In this document: in pieces, positions 12,085-25,890 of the stretch
Numbering within the stretch: the first letter of the stretch is position 1
Layout of the letters: each line of letters begins with the position of its first letter
From: Dichetophora obliterata
Taxonomy: Eukaryota > Arthropoda > Insecta > Diptera > Sciomyzidae
Reading direction: 5' to 3'
DNA: 64,000 nt
Assembly (NCBI GenBank): GCA_963920525.1
Contig: OY986435.1
Location: forward strand, 266,484,799-266,548,798
Notes under the pieces: generated by a model
Told to the model about the DNA's origin: nothing
Database searches by the model: none
What the model saw: the letters and a program-made list of their open reading frames with translations, nothing else
Made by a program: the position numbers and the translations under genes

Positions 12085-12660
12085 TAATTTAATATTAAGG
12101 GTTGCCACCTAATAATTTGTATTTTTAAAATAGCTGATTTCGAATCTGATGTCAGAATTTGAAAATTTAATATGGGTAATAGGGTTGTCATCTTAGTTTT
12201 TTTTATTTTACGAATTCGGTGCTGTCGCGAAAACAAGGGAAAAACGGGTCGATGAATCCGAATACGTTGTCAGAATTTTAATATCATGAAATTTTTTTTA
12301 ATAGGGTTGCTACCTTATAATATGTATTTTTTAGAATTTTAAGCATCATTTGACAGAATTTGGGGGTCGCTGCTTACGAATTTGAAGTCACAATTTTAAA
12401 ATTCAAAAAGGTTAGCAGGGCTGTCACCTAATTATTTTTTATTTTTGAATTCTTGTAATTTTTAAATTCTGACAACGGGTTCAGATTCAGCGTCAAATTT
12501 TTACGTAATGTTTGCCCCAGCACCGCGTTCGTAAAAATAAAAAATTTAGGTGGCAACCCTATTAACCATATTGAATATAAAATTCTGACTTCAGATTCGA
12601 ATTCAGCGACCCCTAACACTGTTAAATTATGTTTAAAATTCTAAAAAATACATATTATTA
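12085..12660. repeat. Inverted-arm copy of the GGGTTGCCACCTAA family
   Basis: The left arm starts AGGGTTGCCACCTAATAAT; the right arm ends with TTAGGTGGCAACCCTATTAA (12543-12562) and TTCAGATTCGAATTCAGCGA. The arms are diverged and interrupted. Confidence 0.6.
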
Positions 12661-12911
12661 TGTGGCAAAATTACATAATTTTAAAATTCTGAAAAAAATG
12701 CAACAACAAACACGAAAATATGAAATGGGAGAAAAACTGAGAAATTGACAATTAAAATCTCATCGCTTCTGTATTGCATTGCGCTAATGCGCTTGCACAG
12801 CGTATCACAAAGATTTCTTATAAAGCCTGTAGCAGGGCCGAAATTGCAATAAAATCGGCTAGTGATGTTTTTCTTTTAATATTGAAAACGTTGTTGTTGT
12901 TTCTTTGCATT

Positions 12912-13147
12912 GGCGTCGGAAGCGGGGGGCAAGGGGGGCAGTTGCCCCCGCACTTTTTTAGCTAGATAAACAATTTAAAAGGAAAAGCTATTCAAAATAT
13001 CAGTTTTTTTACAACGATAATATTTTTGTATTATATATTTTCCTCTTCTTTCTCTCTTCTTCATGTTTCATGTGAAGAAATTTTGGTGAACTTTTTTTGC
13101 ACCACCATTTGTACTGCCCCCCCCAGATGAAATTCGCTTCCGACGCG
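12912..13147. mobile_element. Short inverted-repeat element (MITE) with GC-rich ends
   Basis: GCGTCGGAAGCG at 12913-12924 is the reverse complement of CGCTTCCGACGC near 13135-13146. G-runs follow inside the left end and C-runs precede the right end. There is no coding frame. It sits in otherwise very AT-rich DNA. Confidence 0.65.
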
Positions 13148-13149
13148 CT

Positions 13150-14984
13150 TGTTTCTTTGAAAAAATTCGTTAGAACAATTTATTGTTCTAACCATGACCT
13201 AAAGTTCAATAAACGCTTTTAAACTATCAAACAACTAGAACTTGTATTTAAAATCAAGTATGATTTTAACTATCAAACATTCACAATTTGTATTTAGATC
13301 ATATAAAATCAATATATTTCTTGAAAATATATATTATGAGGTGGCAACCCTCAATCTTGAATTCATTCTATACTTATTTGATTCACTTTTTTTTAAACAA
13401 TCCCATATAAGTACTACTTTGGAAACTACTTATACTTATTTATACTCGTTTTTGGGTAAGTGGCTCATGATTTACAAATGTGATTCATTGCAATTCTCTG
13501 ATTTGAATCACTGAGTTTTGAACGAATAGTACTTGAGTACTACTTGTTTTGTAGTATTCGTTGCAGATTTCTGGTGTTCAAACATATTTTAAATTTTTAG
13601 TCAATTTTCTCCTAATAACAATTGAGATAAGCTGCAAATTAATTACATTATAAAAGTTCATGCAGTTTTTTAAAAGAATGTTAGAAAAAATCATTTGGTT
13701 ATTAACATTTAAATTTTCGGTCCGGAGAGACCATTCTGTGGAAATCCCCATATATAATATACTTACTTCATGTAATAAAATGAAATGTAGGTGCGGAACC
13801 AGGGTGGGTGAAAAAAGGGAAATTCCACCCCCCCCCCCAAGATCTCAAATTTCTTAAAAAACTCATTTTAATATACATATTTTTCTAAGATAAGCAAAAA
13901 TCAAATAACACGTTCTAGGTTTAATCTAGCCGTGCGCAATAGCTTTAATAATTTCTAGTTGTGTTCCTAGCTTGCTGACATGATATGGCGCTGCCTTCGT
14001 TACATTGAATAATCCTTTATACTTTATTTTTCGAGCTTTAAAAAATATTGCGTTTTCGTCCAATTGAACGAAAAAATATCAATTCTGTAACGAGGATTCT
14101 GTTATAAATTGCATTAATTAAGCTAAATAAGTATGTACAGAATGCCGGAGTGATTTTATATGGAAAAAGTAGCCTTGTACTGAACTGGCTCAGAGGGGAT
14201 CGAAAGATACAATGCCACACATTAACGCACCAAAATATTGCGTGAATAGAGCAAAAAACGGGATATTTTAAAACGTATTTTAAAAAAATTTGTAATGAAT
14301 GGAATAGAAAAGCAGCAGTTTAATGATGCATAATAGAAACTTTCATCACGATTTGTTCCCTTATCCAACTGTGGAAGGTGCTTTAAAGCAACATATTTTT
14401 TAAAATTAATTTTATCGCAATACTAATGAGAATAGTCAATAAATATGACGTTAAAAATCATCTGTACAAAATTTGGTCTCGATATGTCAACATCTTCCTA
14501 ATTCAAAATGTCCTTTAACATCATGTCGTTTAATATGATAAAATATCTATTGTAGTCGATTTCAATAGATTTATGTTCGCTGATTTCGACTACCAATCGA
14601 TTATATCTTTAGTCGATGTTGAGATATATGATATTGAATGAAAAAAAAGTCGCGTCTTTAGGCATATTTGAATAATTGCTAAAAAAGTTTGATTACGGTA
14701 AAATTCTCATATTTCAAAATGAAATTTCATAAATTTGCTATTTTAATTTAGTTAATAAAGATTTTCCTGTCCTTCTCAAAATATTTTATCTTCCTTTTTA
14801 TGAATATTTTTGCAATTTTTAATAAATTCCTAATTGATTTTCAGATAAACATTAGGAATATGCTCTTATCAGATGATTTGGCTCATACTGTAAAAGATAT
14901 TACGATTTTACATAATTATGAATAAGTGTAATATAATTCTTTTGTATAATTTATGTCATCTTTGAGGACATTTTAAAGCAGGAA
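13150..14984. other. No gene seen
   Basis: AT-rich. A C-run at 13829-13840 inside a short plus-strand frame; no recognisable coding or element ends. Confidence 0.5.
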
Positions 14985-15245
14985 GATGTGATCAGAAAAG
15001 GACGACATTTTGTGTTTGCTCCATTTTATCTTTGTACTAAGCAAACCAGCTCTAAAGATTTTTCATAAAATAATTTTTTCAAAAATCTCCTGTTTTTAAG
15101 GAAATACTGGGGAAGACAGATGTAATAAGATCGAAACAAAAACTGCAGTATACATGAATGTTACAATATCTTTTGAATGAGCCCTAAGTCAAATCGATAC
15201 TATGCACTTTTGAAATTCGCTTTGGCTTAATGTACAGCAACCATA
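14985..15245 (-). repeat. Dispersed repeat, inverse copy of 6975-7200
   Basis: Carries TTTGTACTAAGCAAACCAGC, the GAATGTTACAATATC motif and TGCACTTTTGAAATTCGC in the order expected for the reverse of the 7-kb copy. Confidence 0.5.
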
Positions 15246-15264
15246 TACAATATATTATACATTA

Positions 15265-17352
15265 GGGTGCATCGTTTTTTTCACTTCTAATAGCATTTTT
15301 CTGGTGCTTTAATTCATAAACAAGAAATTTGTGCAAGTAGAAGGTCTACAATTGATTTCTTCAGGTGGCGAAATGCCCTAGAATGACCGCATATCGTAAA
15401 AATTCGACTTTTTCGTAGTGGTTTTATAAATATTGATCTCTATTAAAGCGTATAAAGATTTAAAGATCAGTGAAATATTTTTCTTTTTACTGAAGTATAT
15501 GTAGACTATGTGAAAAAATAAACAAAATTATAAATATATTTACAATTCTATTTTTCAGGACGATATTTTGAACAGATTTTAGGAAAAATTTTTTCGAATT
15601 CGTAAGAATATCGCACTTTCTAAAAGAGTGCGCCAACTAAAAAATATATTTGGTATAATTTGCAGTAGCACTATTCAACAACTTCAACTAAAGAGTTTTA
15701 AGGAGTCTCTAAGTGCTTTGGAATCAAAGTTATAGTATTTTTAAGATTTTGTAATTCTAGAGTTTTCAGAACTGCGAACGCTCATTTTTCATCTCTGGAT
15801 ATTTAAAATTCAGAGTTAAGTGCGTAGAATGTATGATTTTACATATTTTATGAATTTTAAAGCAATACTTCTGAATAAATATTTTTTAATTTCACTCTTA
15901 TAGTATTTAGATTATTATGATAATTGATTACACAGTGCTACAGTGAAAATGTACTTTTACTCCTTTTTAAGTGACATAGTCTAGGTTGTAGGTCTGGTCG
16001 AGTACAACACGAAACCATATTTGAAATTGTGAATACACTTCCAAAATTTAATTTAACTGTTAAAAAATCGATTTTTTGGTACTTGACACATTACGCAATC
16101 AGCAACACAGCAATTTTTCAACCGATTTTTGGTTTAAAAACGGTTTTGGAAACATGAAATATATTGCTTTATTAATTTTAAAAGTAGTTTAATGTAAAAG
16201 TAACAATCTTGAAATGCTTAAAAGGCTATTTCCGAAAAGGAAAAGAAAAGAAATGATCATTCGCATTAAAAAAAATACACCAATTTTAAAAGGAATCATA
16301 AAAATCTATTTAATATGAGCTTTAAACTGATACATGTACCAATTTGAATATACCAATTTTAAAAGAAATCATAACAATGTATTTAATATGAGCTTTAAAC
16401 TGATACATGAACGCTACCAAGACCAATGGACCAATGAAGGCGTAATTTCATATTTATAAACAAATTTATGAACTCAGTAAATTTTAACACGATTTTCTAA
16501 AATAAACATTCATTTTTTTCTTTCTGAATTCTACTTTCACAAAATAGTTACGTTTATAGTAATTCTTAGCAAAACTTGGGCAGTTAATAATAGTTAAAGT
16601 TGAAAAAAATTATAAAAAAGTTAAAATTGTTAGGTTTTGTCGTTTATAACTCAAAACATTCTTATTCCAGTAATAAACATATGTAAATATTGTATGAAAG
16701 AAAGTATTATCTTTTATCTTTTCTAAACGGTTAAATCGAAAATCGGTTGAAAAATTGCTGAGTTGCTGATTGTGTAATCTGTCAAGTACCAAAAAATCGG
16801 GTTAAATATTAAATATTAACGGTTAAATTAAATTTTGGGGGTGTATTAACAATTTAAAATATGTTTTCGTATTGTACTCGACCAGACCTATAACCTAGAC
16901 TATGTCACATAAAAAGGAGTAAAAGTACATTTCCACTGTAGTGTTGAATAGTGCTATTGCAACTTATACCAAATATATTTTTTAGTTGGAGCACTCTTTC
17001 GATATTCTCACGAATTTTAAAAAATTTTCCCTAAAATCTGTTAAAAATATCGTCATGAAAAATAGAATTGTATATACATTTATAATTTTGTTTATTTTTT
17101 CACATAGTCTACATATACTTCAGTAATAAAAAAATTTTTGACTGATCTTTAGTGCAAACGCTTTTATAGAGATCAATATTTATAAAACAACTACGAACAA
17201 GTCTAATTTTTACGATATGCGGACATTCTAGGGCATGGCGCCACCTTAAGAATTCAATTGTGGACCTTCTTCTTGCACAGGTTTTTTATTTATGAATAAT
17301 AGCACCAGAAAAATGCTATTAGAAGTGAATAAATAAAAAAAACGATGCACCC
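15265..17352. mobile_element. 2.1-kb DNA element with long inverted arms, TA-flanked
   Basis: The left end TA|GGGTGCATCGTTTTTTTCAC and right end ...AAACGATGCACCC|TA are inverse copies. Matching continues inwards for several hundred bases (for example TGACATAGTCTAGGTTGTAG near 15972 against the inverse near 16895, and TTTTTTGGTACTTGACA near 16073 against the inverse near 16775). The left arm carries extra sequence. The middle (16270-16420) holds a ~75-bp direct duplication (ATTTAATATGAGCTTTAAAC twice). No transposase frame, so it is non-autonomous. Confidence 0.8.
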
Positions 17353-17499
17353 TATAATATATATCTTACATCAATTCATGGTAGAAGAATACAGGTAGAT
17401 GCATTAGATGAAAGCATACTGCCGGAAATGTCAGAACGCAGTAAAAGTTTTTATATATTTTCATTTGTTTCCATTCGCCACACAGCTAAATTTGACACA

Positions 17500-17830
17500 C
17501 ACGGCAGTGTGGAAAGAGAGCACAGTCAGCGCTGCATATACCTCTATCCTTATACCATGCATCAATCTAATAACATCTGCTAAGGGCCATGGCAGAATTA
17601 GAGAAGGTATATGCATTTCAGACTGCGCTCTCTTTCTCATAGCCAGAATTGTCAAACTTAAGCATTTTGCTATTCTTGCCTATTTTCGCTTTCTTATCGC
17701 ATTCTCATCGTTTTCAGATTTTGTATGAGCTGTCAACTTCGTTTTGACAGTTGCGGCAGTCTCCCTCTCCAAAATGCATATACCTTCTCTATTTCTGCCA
17801 TGCTAAGGGCTAATGCAAAGACAGAAAATA
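17500..17830. repeat. Small inverted repeat region
   Basis: AGAGAAGGTATATGCATTT (17602-17620) is the inverse of AAATGCATATACCTTCTCT (17772-17790), with the flanking GGCAGAATT / ATTTCTGCC and AAGGGC motifs also inverted. The plus-strand open frames over it arise from the repeat and match nothing I know. Confidence 0.55.
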
Positions 17831-17839
17831 AAAAGCGCA

Positions 17840-20800
17840 CAGAGAGGAACGTCAAAAATGTTGACATACCTACTTTTTTCCACATTTACAAGAATACTTT
17901 TCTTTCTGCCGTTTTGGCGTTGCTTCATATTCAAAACGACATAGCTTTGAATCCAAAGTATGTGGTCGACAGATGTTTAAAAATAGAAAACTATAGAATT
18001 TCACTATAAATGGCATAACACACCGTAAAATTTTATAGTATGACAAAAAAAAACAAAGCCTTAATTTTATGTTTTGAAAAATTTACATGTGTGAATTTAT
18101 GTAAAAAATATTAATAAATATTATTATACTTCAAATAAAGAATACAAAAAAGTATTTAAAAAATAAAATTCAAAAGAAATTTTCAAAAATTTTTTACCCT
18201 CCAAAATTTTTCTCTGGATCCGCCGCGGCTTATATATAAGCCGGCTTATAATAAAATATGCTTAAATTAAATGTGAATAAATATCTAAATAAGGCGAATC
18301 AGATATCAGAGTATTTTTATGACTATAATTTTTTTTAGATATTCTTTGCCATTTCCCACTTGCTTAGTCACGCTCGCTACGCCCACAACATAGCTTTGAA
18401 ATTTTTATTTAACGTTTTATTTGCTCTTTAAGACCTCATCGTGTGTTTTTTTGCATTTTCAACAAATATTCCGCTTTCGATCAATCGATTCCGAATCGAT
18501 GTTCGCGTAAAAAGTTTAAAATGCTAAAAAGTATTTTTGTGTGTGAGTGTGTGTGTGTGTGTATTTGTGTGTGTATGCAACACGCACAATCTTACAATTA
18601 ATACATACATACATATATACTCGTATTATAGGTACTTGACTTCTTAGGAGAAAGGTTTTATGATTTTGACTTAAGACTAATCTGAAGCTGTTTCTTACTT
18701 CGCTTGAGTTTTGAATGAATTTTGAGTTTTTCTCAAAGTTTTCTTTTAAAATTTGTTAATGCTTTAATTAAAATGTTGTTTATTATTTTGTGTTTTTACC
18801 TTCTTAAAGACTAGAGCAAAAACTGATATGTCTAGCAGCTATTATCAATCGTTTTCAAGTTCTTGACCTTGTGTGTGGTAAGTTATTTTTTTATATTATT
18901 TGTGTTTGTTCGAAGAGGTTTTTCTGTAAGTAGTTTTATAGATTTTGTCATTTCTTTGAGTGTATATTACCATAAAGTATGAACTGCATTTTTTTTTGTA
19001 TTTTTTGTACACTGTACAAAGTATGTAAGAATGTTAGTTGTTGATTTATCTTGTTTGGTTTTTTGGATTTTGGTTCTTATAAAGTAGTTACAGAAATAAT
19101 GTGGGTAGTTTAAGAATCAGTGTGCAGTACTGAACTTTTGCTCAGTTCCTGAACTCTTGTACGTATTTAAAATTTCACATTAAAAATTATTCTCTATATT
19201 TACTATTTTTACTTATCAACTAGCAGACATTCTAAAAATTTAGGTTAGGCTATTTTTAGTATAGTACATTTTTACACACTTAAAACACGATCACAACGCA
19301 GAGTATTCAGATAAAGTGTTTGATTACGATTTTCGCAGAGACGTGCCGACGCTCTTTCTTTAATCTTCCGTTTTTTGTTTTATCTTTTTTTAGTACGTCT
19401 ACAATGAAAATATTTATTTAGAAGATAAAAGAGACAAGGAGAGAGAAAAGTTTTATTGCTTTAAGCCTAGATTGTCTCTACTGTGTGAATGTGTGAGTGT
19501 TTTTCTCAAACATTTTCAAATTCATTAATTAAAAAAATAAATATTGAAATAATAAACAAAAACAAAGGGAGAAAAATAAACAAAGGTGTTTTAATTTTTA
19601 AATGTTTCTTTTATTTGCTAATAAAACGAAAAGGATCGAAAACCAAAATTCGTCTAACAGTTAAAGAAGTAACTATATATTTGTTATTATGTAGTAAAAT
19701 TTAACTAATTATTTTCTGTGCCTCGTTTGTCTTAAAGAAACTTTTTTGGAAAAGCAACAAAATTGTTTGTCATTTAAGCTAATGTGCAAAAACCTAAATT
19801 AAATTAATAATACTTAAGTAATTTACATATTTTTTTAATATTATGTTCTAAACTTCGAAGGCCTTTGGTGGCAGAAAAAGATAAGAAAAAACAAAACAAT
19901 AAAAAAAAAATAAGTTGTTGCTGAACATTTATGTATCTATGCATGCAATGTGTTGAAATACTTTGGGACTTGGTAAACGTGTACGAAAGAGAGAGAGAGA
20001 GAGCGAGAGACACAGGGAATTAAAATTCTCATTTACAATTTACATGATTTGAGCACACACGATTTTAATTATGAGCTATTATGAATAATTATTTAGATCA
20101 AGTAAGTTTTAAAGAAGCAATAACAAATGAATTTTCTTGAATTTCAAATGCAAAATTTTTTATGAAATCATATAAATTGGATGTATTCATCATATCTTAT
20201 AATTAATGTTTAAAATTTCTAATTTCAAATTAAAACTTGAAATTAAAACTCAAAACACAAAAGAGTAATTCAACCTCTTATTAAAAATTCTCTGTCCAAT
20301 ACTTTATTTTAATATTCATTTACCAATATTTGAAACTTAAAATTAAGCAGTTTAAATTTAGAATTCGTAGGATTGTGTACTCATAAATTAAATGTGATAT
20401 ATCATAAGTTATAATTGAAGTATCTGAAATCATTAATTGAAGTTCTTCAATTATCAATCTTAAATCAAAAATCACAAGTCGTTATGAATCACAATTCACA
20501 ATTCATAAATCATAATTTATCAGTTACAACTAAAATAAAAGTGATGCTATTGAAAATATATCTCAAGAGAGCCAAACTACTGCGAATGAATTTTTTCGGG
20601 AAGTTAAATTACATAAAATTGTAAATTTTAGAATTTGTTCCGAAAGGAGATGTCCGCAAGTTGGACATAGTTTTCGTTTGGGTTCATAAAATGCGAAAAA
20701 ATCTATGTTTTTAAGTAGCGATACAATACAGCATTAGAAATGTGATTTCATCAGCTTGAATGTAAAAATTGTTTTGATGTGGTATTATGTAAAAATCAGT

Positions 20801-20968
20801 CAGTTTTCAAAATAAGTAAAAGCCAGAAGTTTGGAAATTGCTTCAAAGATTAGGTCACTTAAAAAGTTTACAAAAGGTGCAGAATATATCATATGTACAA
20901 TAGGCCGGGTCGGTCTCCAAGTAAAAAACAAGTGCTTTATGAACTCGGTCTTGAAGTTTCCATTGCTT
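17840..20968. other. No gene seen
   Basis: AT-rich with a GTGT microsatellite (18540-18578) and a GA run (19986-20010). It has UTR-like texture around 18300-20100, but no exon, splice pair or poly(A) site I can defend. Confidence 0.5.
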
Positions 20969-20976
20969 ATTGCAGT

Positions 20977-22363
20977 CAGTAGCGTAACTATACTTTGTGC
21001 GCCCGCCAGCGAATTTCTAAAAGCACCTTCTATTTCCTTTTAGAGTAAAACTATCTTATTACTAGGGTTACCAGAAGCGTACAATAAAACAAAATAAATC
21101 TTTTTTAATATCGTTATCATTAAGTTAAAATTTATAATAAAAGTTATATTTTTAAAATACCTTATATTATTAATTTATTTATATTAATAAATATTTCATA
21201 ATAAATTAATAAAAATTGAGCATGATCACCGATGGTTTTGACATTCCGGCCTTTGATCTTTTGCAAAACAGTACATTTTTAACTTATGATTTCATCAATA
21301 AGGCAAATGGACAAATCATTGTCATACTTATTACGAAATTTCTGAACTGATTTTTCAATTTCTTTTTTGCTTAACCGATGAATTTCAAAGAGTTCAAAAA
21401 CATAAAATAGTTTTTAATCGTCTGCTTACTGTCGAAATGCGTTCTGTATATCCAAGGACGCGTTGAGTTCAATAAGCAATTCGAACTACGAACAATTCGA
21501 AGTTTAAATTTTTTCGAATGCTCGCTAAATTTTCTATTAAATTTTTTTTAATAAAAGTGACAAGAACTTCTCAGATTAAATTACAGATGAAAAATAACAT
21601 TTCAGAGCATTCACCGCATCATACTGAGAAGACCACCTTGTAGAACACATTCTTTTCTGAGGTAGATATAATTTGAATCTACCGCAATATCTTTATTAAA
21701 ATTGCGGCAAATTTCAACTGAAGTAGTACACATATGTGTGGTAGACATGGGTATGAAATATGGAAAGTTCTAGGATCTTTTTATCGAATCCTGTAAGACT
21801 AAATTCAAATTGCCGTAACGGGTAAATCGACCAAGACTATAATCGAAAATTGAATTCGGACGAAACAAGTTTTTGTCGTCTATTATTGTAACCTGAGAAA
21901 GCGTCTGTATGGAACTTAAATTTTATTTTGGCATATATTATTAAATTATTATCAATTTCTTGTTGTTAGTTGTAAGCAATAGTGTGTATGTTTTTTTTTT
22001 TTTTTAAGATCAGTTTGAGAAAGTTACGATATTTTCAATATATTGAGTTGGCTTCCTGATTTTTAATTTTGTAGGCAATTTAATTCAAAATTTCCCAAAG
22101 CTTTTTTGATAATTTTGCAGGGAATATGCTATACATAAGATTTGATTTAAAAAAGATTTGATTTAAAAATTAGAATTTATTTTAAAATTATAAATTGTTT
22201 AACTGCTCACCGGAGCAATAATATTTTAGTATTTCTTGATTTTTTGGAAAAAAACATTGCTATCACTTAATTTTTAATTTTCATCAAAATTCTTAAAGGC
22301 GCCTCTGGCTCTGTTGCGCCCGCCCGCAACGCGGGCCTTACGGGTCCGCTTTGTACGCCAGTG
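20977..22363 (-). mobile_element. hAT element relic with perfect 8-bp target duplication
   Basis: Flanked by ATTGCAGT on both sides (20969-20976 and 22364-22371). Ends CAGTAGCGTA (left) and TACGCCAGTG (right) are imperfect inverted repeats of the common hAT form CAGTGGCGTA. On the minus strand 21601-21670 encodes STRWSSQYDAVNALK, the TRW block typical of the hAT/zf-MYM-like transposase core. Further on, about 21270-21350 reads KFRNKYDNDLSICLIDEI, similar to the segment before the C-terminal dimerisation part. Stops and frameshifts break the rest, and the element is internally deleted. Confidence 0.8.
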
Positions 22364-22491
22364 ATTGCAGTACTCTCCATAAAAGGATTTCGCGATTTGT
22401 TATCCGTAATGCAGTGTCTAACTTACAGTATTTGATTGCATGCGAACTGTCAAATTGTATTGAATGATATGCAGATTTTAACCTCTAATAC

Positions 22492-23334
22492 ACGTTGTCT
22501 CCACGAGACATAAATCATGTTATGAAAGTATGCTTAACATGAATATTGCTTTTTCATTAACATGAATATTACTTTTGCTCATGTTCTGAAATAAATGTCT
22601 TACGATATCTTTTAACATTCATGTTAAGTAACAAGCTGTAATTTGTCGCTTCTTCTTCTTCTTCTTCTTTTTTCATTTCAATAAACATGCAATAACAATA
22701 GAGTTCAGCTACTACAGCTTTTTCGCACTTTCTCCGCATTAGATCATCTTAGAACCAGCCCAAATAACATTAAAACATCTCAATAAGGCCATTCACAGTT
22801 CGAATACGCTGGTCTGCCGTTTGTTCGATCTGCTATTTGTACGCCAATTTACGAAAGCGTATTTTGCTTCGTTATTGTTTTGCATACAAATGAAAATACG
22901 CAGGCACGCGTAAATAAAAGCAGCCCTTGGACGTGTTTTTTGTACCTCGTATTTTTATGCTCTGTCTACAGCCGCATAATCACATACATCACAGGGTTTC
23001 ACAATCTTTTTATACGACAGTCACATGGCGAGGTGCTTACAGTTTGAACAATAACAAATGCTATAAATACGATTTGTTAAAAGTACGCTCAAACCGTGAA
23101 TAGCCTTAATGATATTGATAAGAGTGGTCCAAAACAATCCAAAGTGAGAAAAATTTATCCACCATAATATGGGTTGGGCTCAGGGACAACACAAGACATA
23201 ACAACTAACCATGCGTTTACATAGATCTAATCATACATTAGTATCATACATTAATATGATTTATTATAACATAGAATAGCTAAGAAATTGAATTTGACAG
23301 TTGTTTTAACATGATTCATGTCCCGTGGAGACGC
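22492..23334. mobile_element. Inverted-repeat element of about 840 bp
   Basis: The left end GTCTCCACGAGACATAAATC matches the inverse of the right end, GATTCATGTCCCGTGGAGAC. There is no coding frame. A second small element sits inside it. Confidence 0.65.
22786..23106. mobile_element. MITE nested in the 22.5-kb element, TA-flanked
   Basis: TA|AGGCCATTCACAGTTCGAA at the left and ...AAACCGTGAATAGCCT|TA at the right are inverse copies. About 321 bp, non-coding. Confidence 0.65.
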
Positions 23335-24049
23335 ATGTCAGGTGGGCATTTCATCTTATGAAATTTTTTCTTTAAATTGCTTGTAAAAGTTTATTAAATT
23401 CATAATTTCTTCCAGTCGCCATGTCATTTTATGTTTTTTTTTTCACTTTTTTAATGCTTTGGCAATTTTTTTTGTTTGAAAGGTTCTTAAAAATGCACAC
23501 ACTTACATATTTTACTGAAAAGTGATAGCTTATCTCATGAAATATATCTCAAGACATATTTCAAGAGATAAATTTTATGATATGCCAATACTGGTACAAT
23601 GACTGGTCTACACTTGCAATATTGATGTCATGAAATATTTTATGAGATCAAATATTGTATGTGTAGACACTCTGCAAGGCTAACTGGAGTTTTTTTGGAA
23701 AAATGGCTTTTTTTGGGCAAAAAACACTTTTTGTATGGGTAAGTTTTTTGTTTCTATGAATTGTCAAAAAAAAAAAAAAAAATCAGAACAAAGCTCACAA
23801 AATGTTTAATAGCAGTATAAAAACTCTTGAGAAATGTGCTCGTTTGGGATTTTCTTTGTGACTTTTTTTTTACTGTTTATTTAAATACATTTCGATGAAA
23901 TAGCTTCGCCATTTATCCGATTATCGTCGTTTAGCCACAATTGGAAAGGTGCTAAGATTCCCTACAAAAATCGGGGCTAACTTGTAAGTTTGGAAGCCAA
24001 GTTAACCCATTGAGGACGGACAAAGGGATCCTTGTTTAAAAGAGTTAAT

Positions 24050-24680
24050 TTGAATCGGTCATTTCAAAAACTGCATTAGTCAATTTTTTTCGCACATAGT
24101 CAAGTCACTTAAGGGGTTTCTTCATGAAATCGTTGTTAAAGTGCAAGTACGCCACTGGGGACAAACGCATCATGAACGCGATTCTGGAGTCATATGAAAA
24201 TAGTTTGAAAACATGATCGTATCTACGTCCCAGAAAGTTATTTTAATTTAGTTTCGAAATCCAGTTCAACATTAACAGTTAAAGAACTGAAAATAAGATA
24301 GCAAATATTCCAAGATATACTAAAACATGACAAATTAATGCATTTGAAATATTAATAAGGTAATTTTTAAGAGTAATCGTCAATAATAAGCAATAAAAAA
24401 TATGATTACTACGTTTATTTTGGTTAAATTACATACCACTAATCCTATTTCATGCTAAAACAACATAAGTCAAGAACAGTTTTTCAGGTTTTTTTCATAA
24501 TTATTATTAACAAACTGAGAAGGTTGTTCGATATTTAATTTTTTTGCAACTCAAATACTAAATTAAGCATAAAAAAAGTTCTTTAAAAATCGTTTGTTTG
24601 TGCATTAAACAGTTTTCTTCGATTCATGAAATACTCCAATTGTGTGACTTATGAGGTTTTTGAAATGACCGATTCAATTG
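24050..24680. repeat. Inverted repeat pair, probable small DNA element
   Basis: GAATCGGTCATTTCAAAAAC at about 24053 is the inverse of GTTTTTGAAATGACCGATTC at about 24655. The interior is AT-rich and non-coding. Flanks 23335-24040 hold no gene; an A-run lies at 23767-23782. Confidence 0.5.
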
Positions 24681-25671
24681 GTACCATAACTGTACCAATC
24701 TTATATTATTTTATATATTACCGTGGCAGTGCATTTAAACCAAAATCAACAAAATAATAAAATTTACCAAACATTTGAAATAATTGAAATTATTTTAATC
24801 AATTCAAAGAGCGTGCATCAGCATTTTGTTACTCTCTTATTGAGCATGGAGAGAGATAGAGCACAAAAACTTGCAAAACTTGCAGAAGGTGGTCAGTAGG
24901 GAGCCCAATCCCGAAGGCTTTTCTTGATCCCGAGATTACGGGGATTGAAAATCTCAATCCCGGGATCCCGTGATTTGTTCGGGATTGAAAACTTTAAGAA
25001 GTGAAAAATTCAAAATATTTTTAATGCCATTTTTTATTATTTATTATTATTTATAAAGCAACAAAACAGAACACATTGAGTGTATTCACAATAGCGTTAT
25101 TTTCAGTGTAGTTACCAAAAGTGTGGTAATTTTATGTAGCCCAATTATATGTTTAACGAACGTCGTTTTTAAAGTTCCATAAACAACTGATCGGTTCCAG
25201 TTATATTCTAATTGGAAAAATGGAAGAAGCTCAAAACGCAAGTTAAACTTTTTAATGCCATATATGTATTAATAAAATATATCAAATTGGATAGTTAATT
25301 TCGTATTGCTATAGTAGGAGATTTCCAACCACAAATTCTATTGTAAAGGGTGCTCATAATTGTGGTTTTCAACTACGGCAAGAAATCACAGTAAAAAAAA
25401 CCACAGTGGTTTTCAACTATGGCAAAAAACCGCAATACGATACCACACAATTGTGAATATCCTTATTGTTAATAAACACAAAAATACTTAAATAATATTA
25501 ATGACTAGCAAATTGTATTAATTTAAAGAACATAAAATATAAAAAATAAAATGCAGAACAGTTTAGGGTATTTTTATATAAATGTTATACTTTTTTCATG
25601 TTTTGTTTTTCTTGTGTTTAAGGCAAATTAAGGTTGGAAAAACTTTACTTTTCAATTTTAAAATTTTTGTT

Positions 25672-25890
25672 TTAATTATTTTTAAAGTAATACATAAAGC
25701 TGATCAACGCGTCTAATTTTTCATTAGAGAATTTTGTTCGGATATTATTACAAATATAACGCGATGATGAGAAGCACCGTTCTGATTCTATGCTAGTTGG
25801 AGAAATAGTTGTACGACAGTCATAAGCAATTTGTAAGTTTCGATTACAGAGCTGCAGGAATGTTTTTCGTGCGTTTACCATTCTATACAT
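25672..25890 (-). pseudogene. hAT transposase C-terminal (dimerisation) fragment
   Basis: 72 codons on the minus strand. The block from PTSIESERCFSSS to LDALISFMYYFKNN is the hATC dimerisation region of the Ac/hobo-type family. No RNase-H-like core is open upstream, so only a fragment survives. Confidence 0.75.

Noticed and set aside
17408..18009. Two adjoining plus-strand frames (106 and 94 codons)
   Set aside because: They span an inverted repeat region, have no domain motif, and the join at TGA/ATG is not backed by splice signals.
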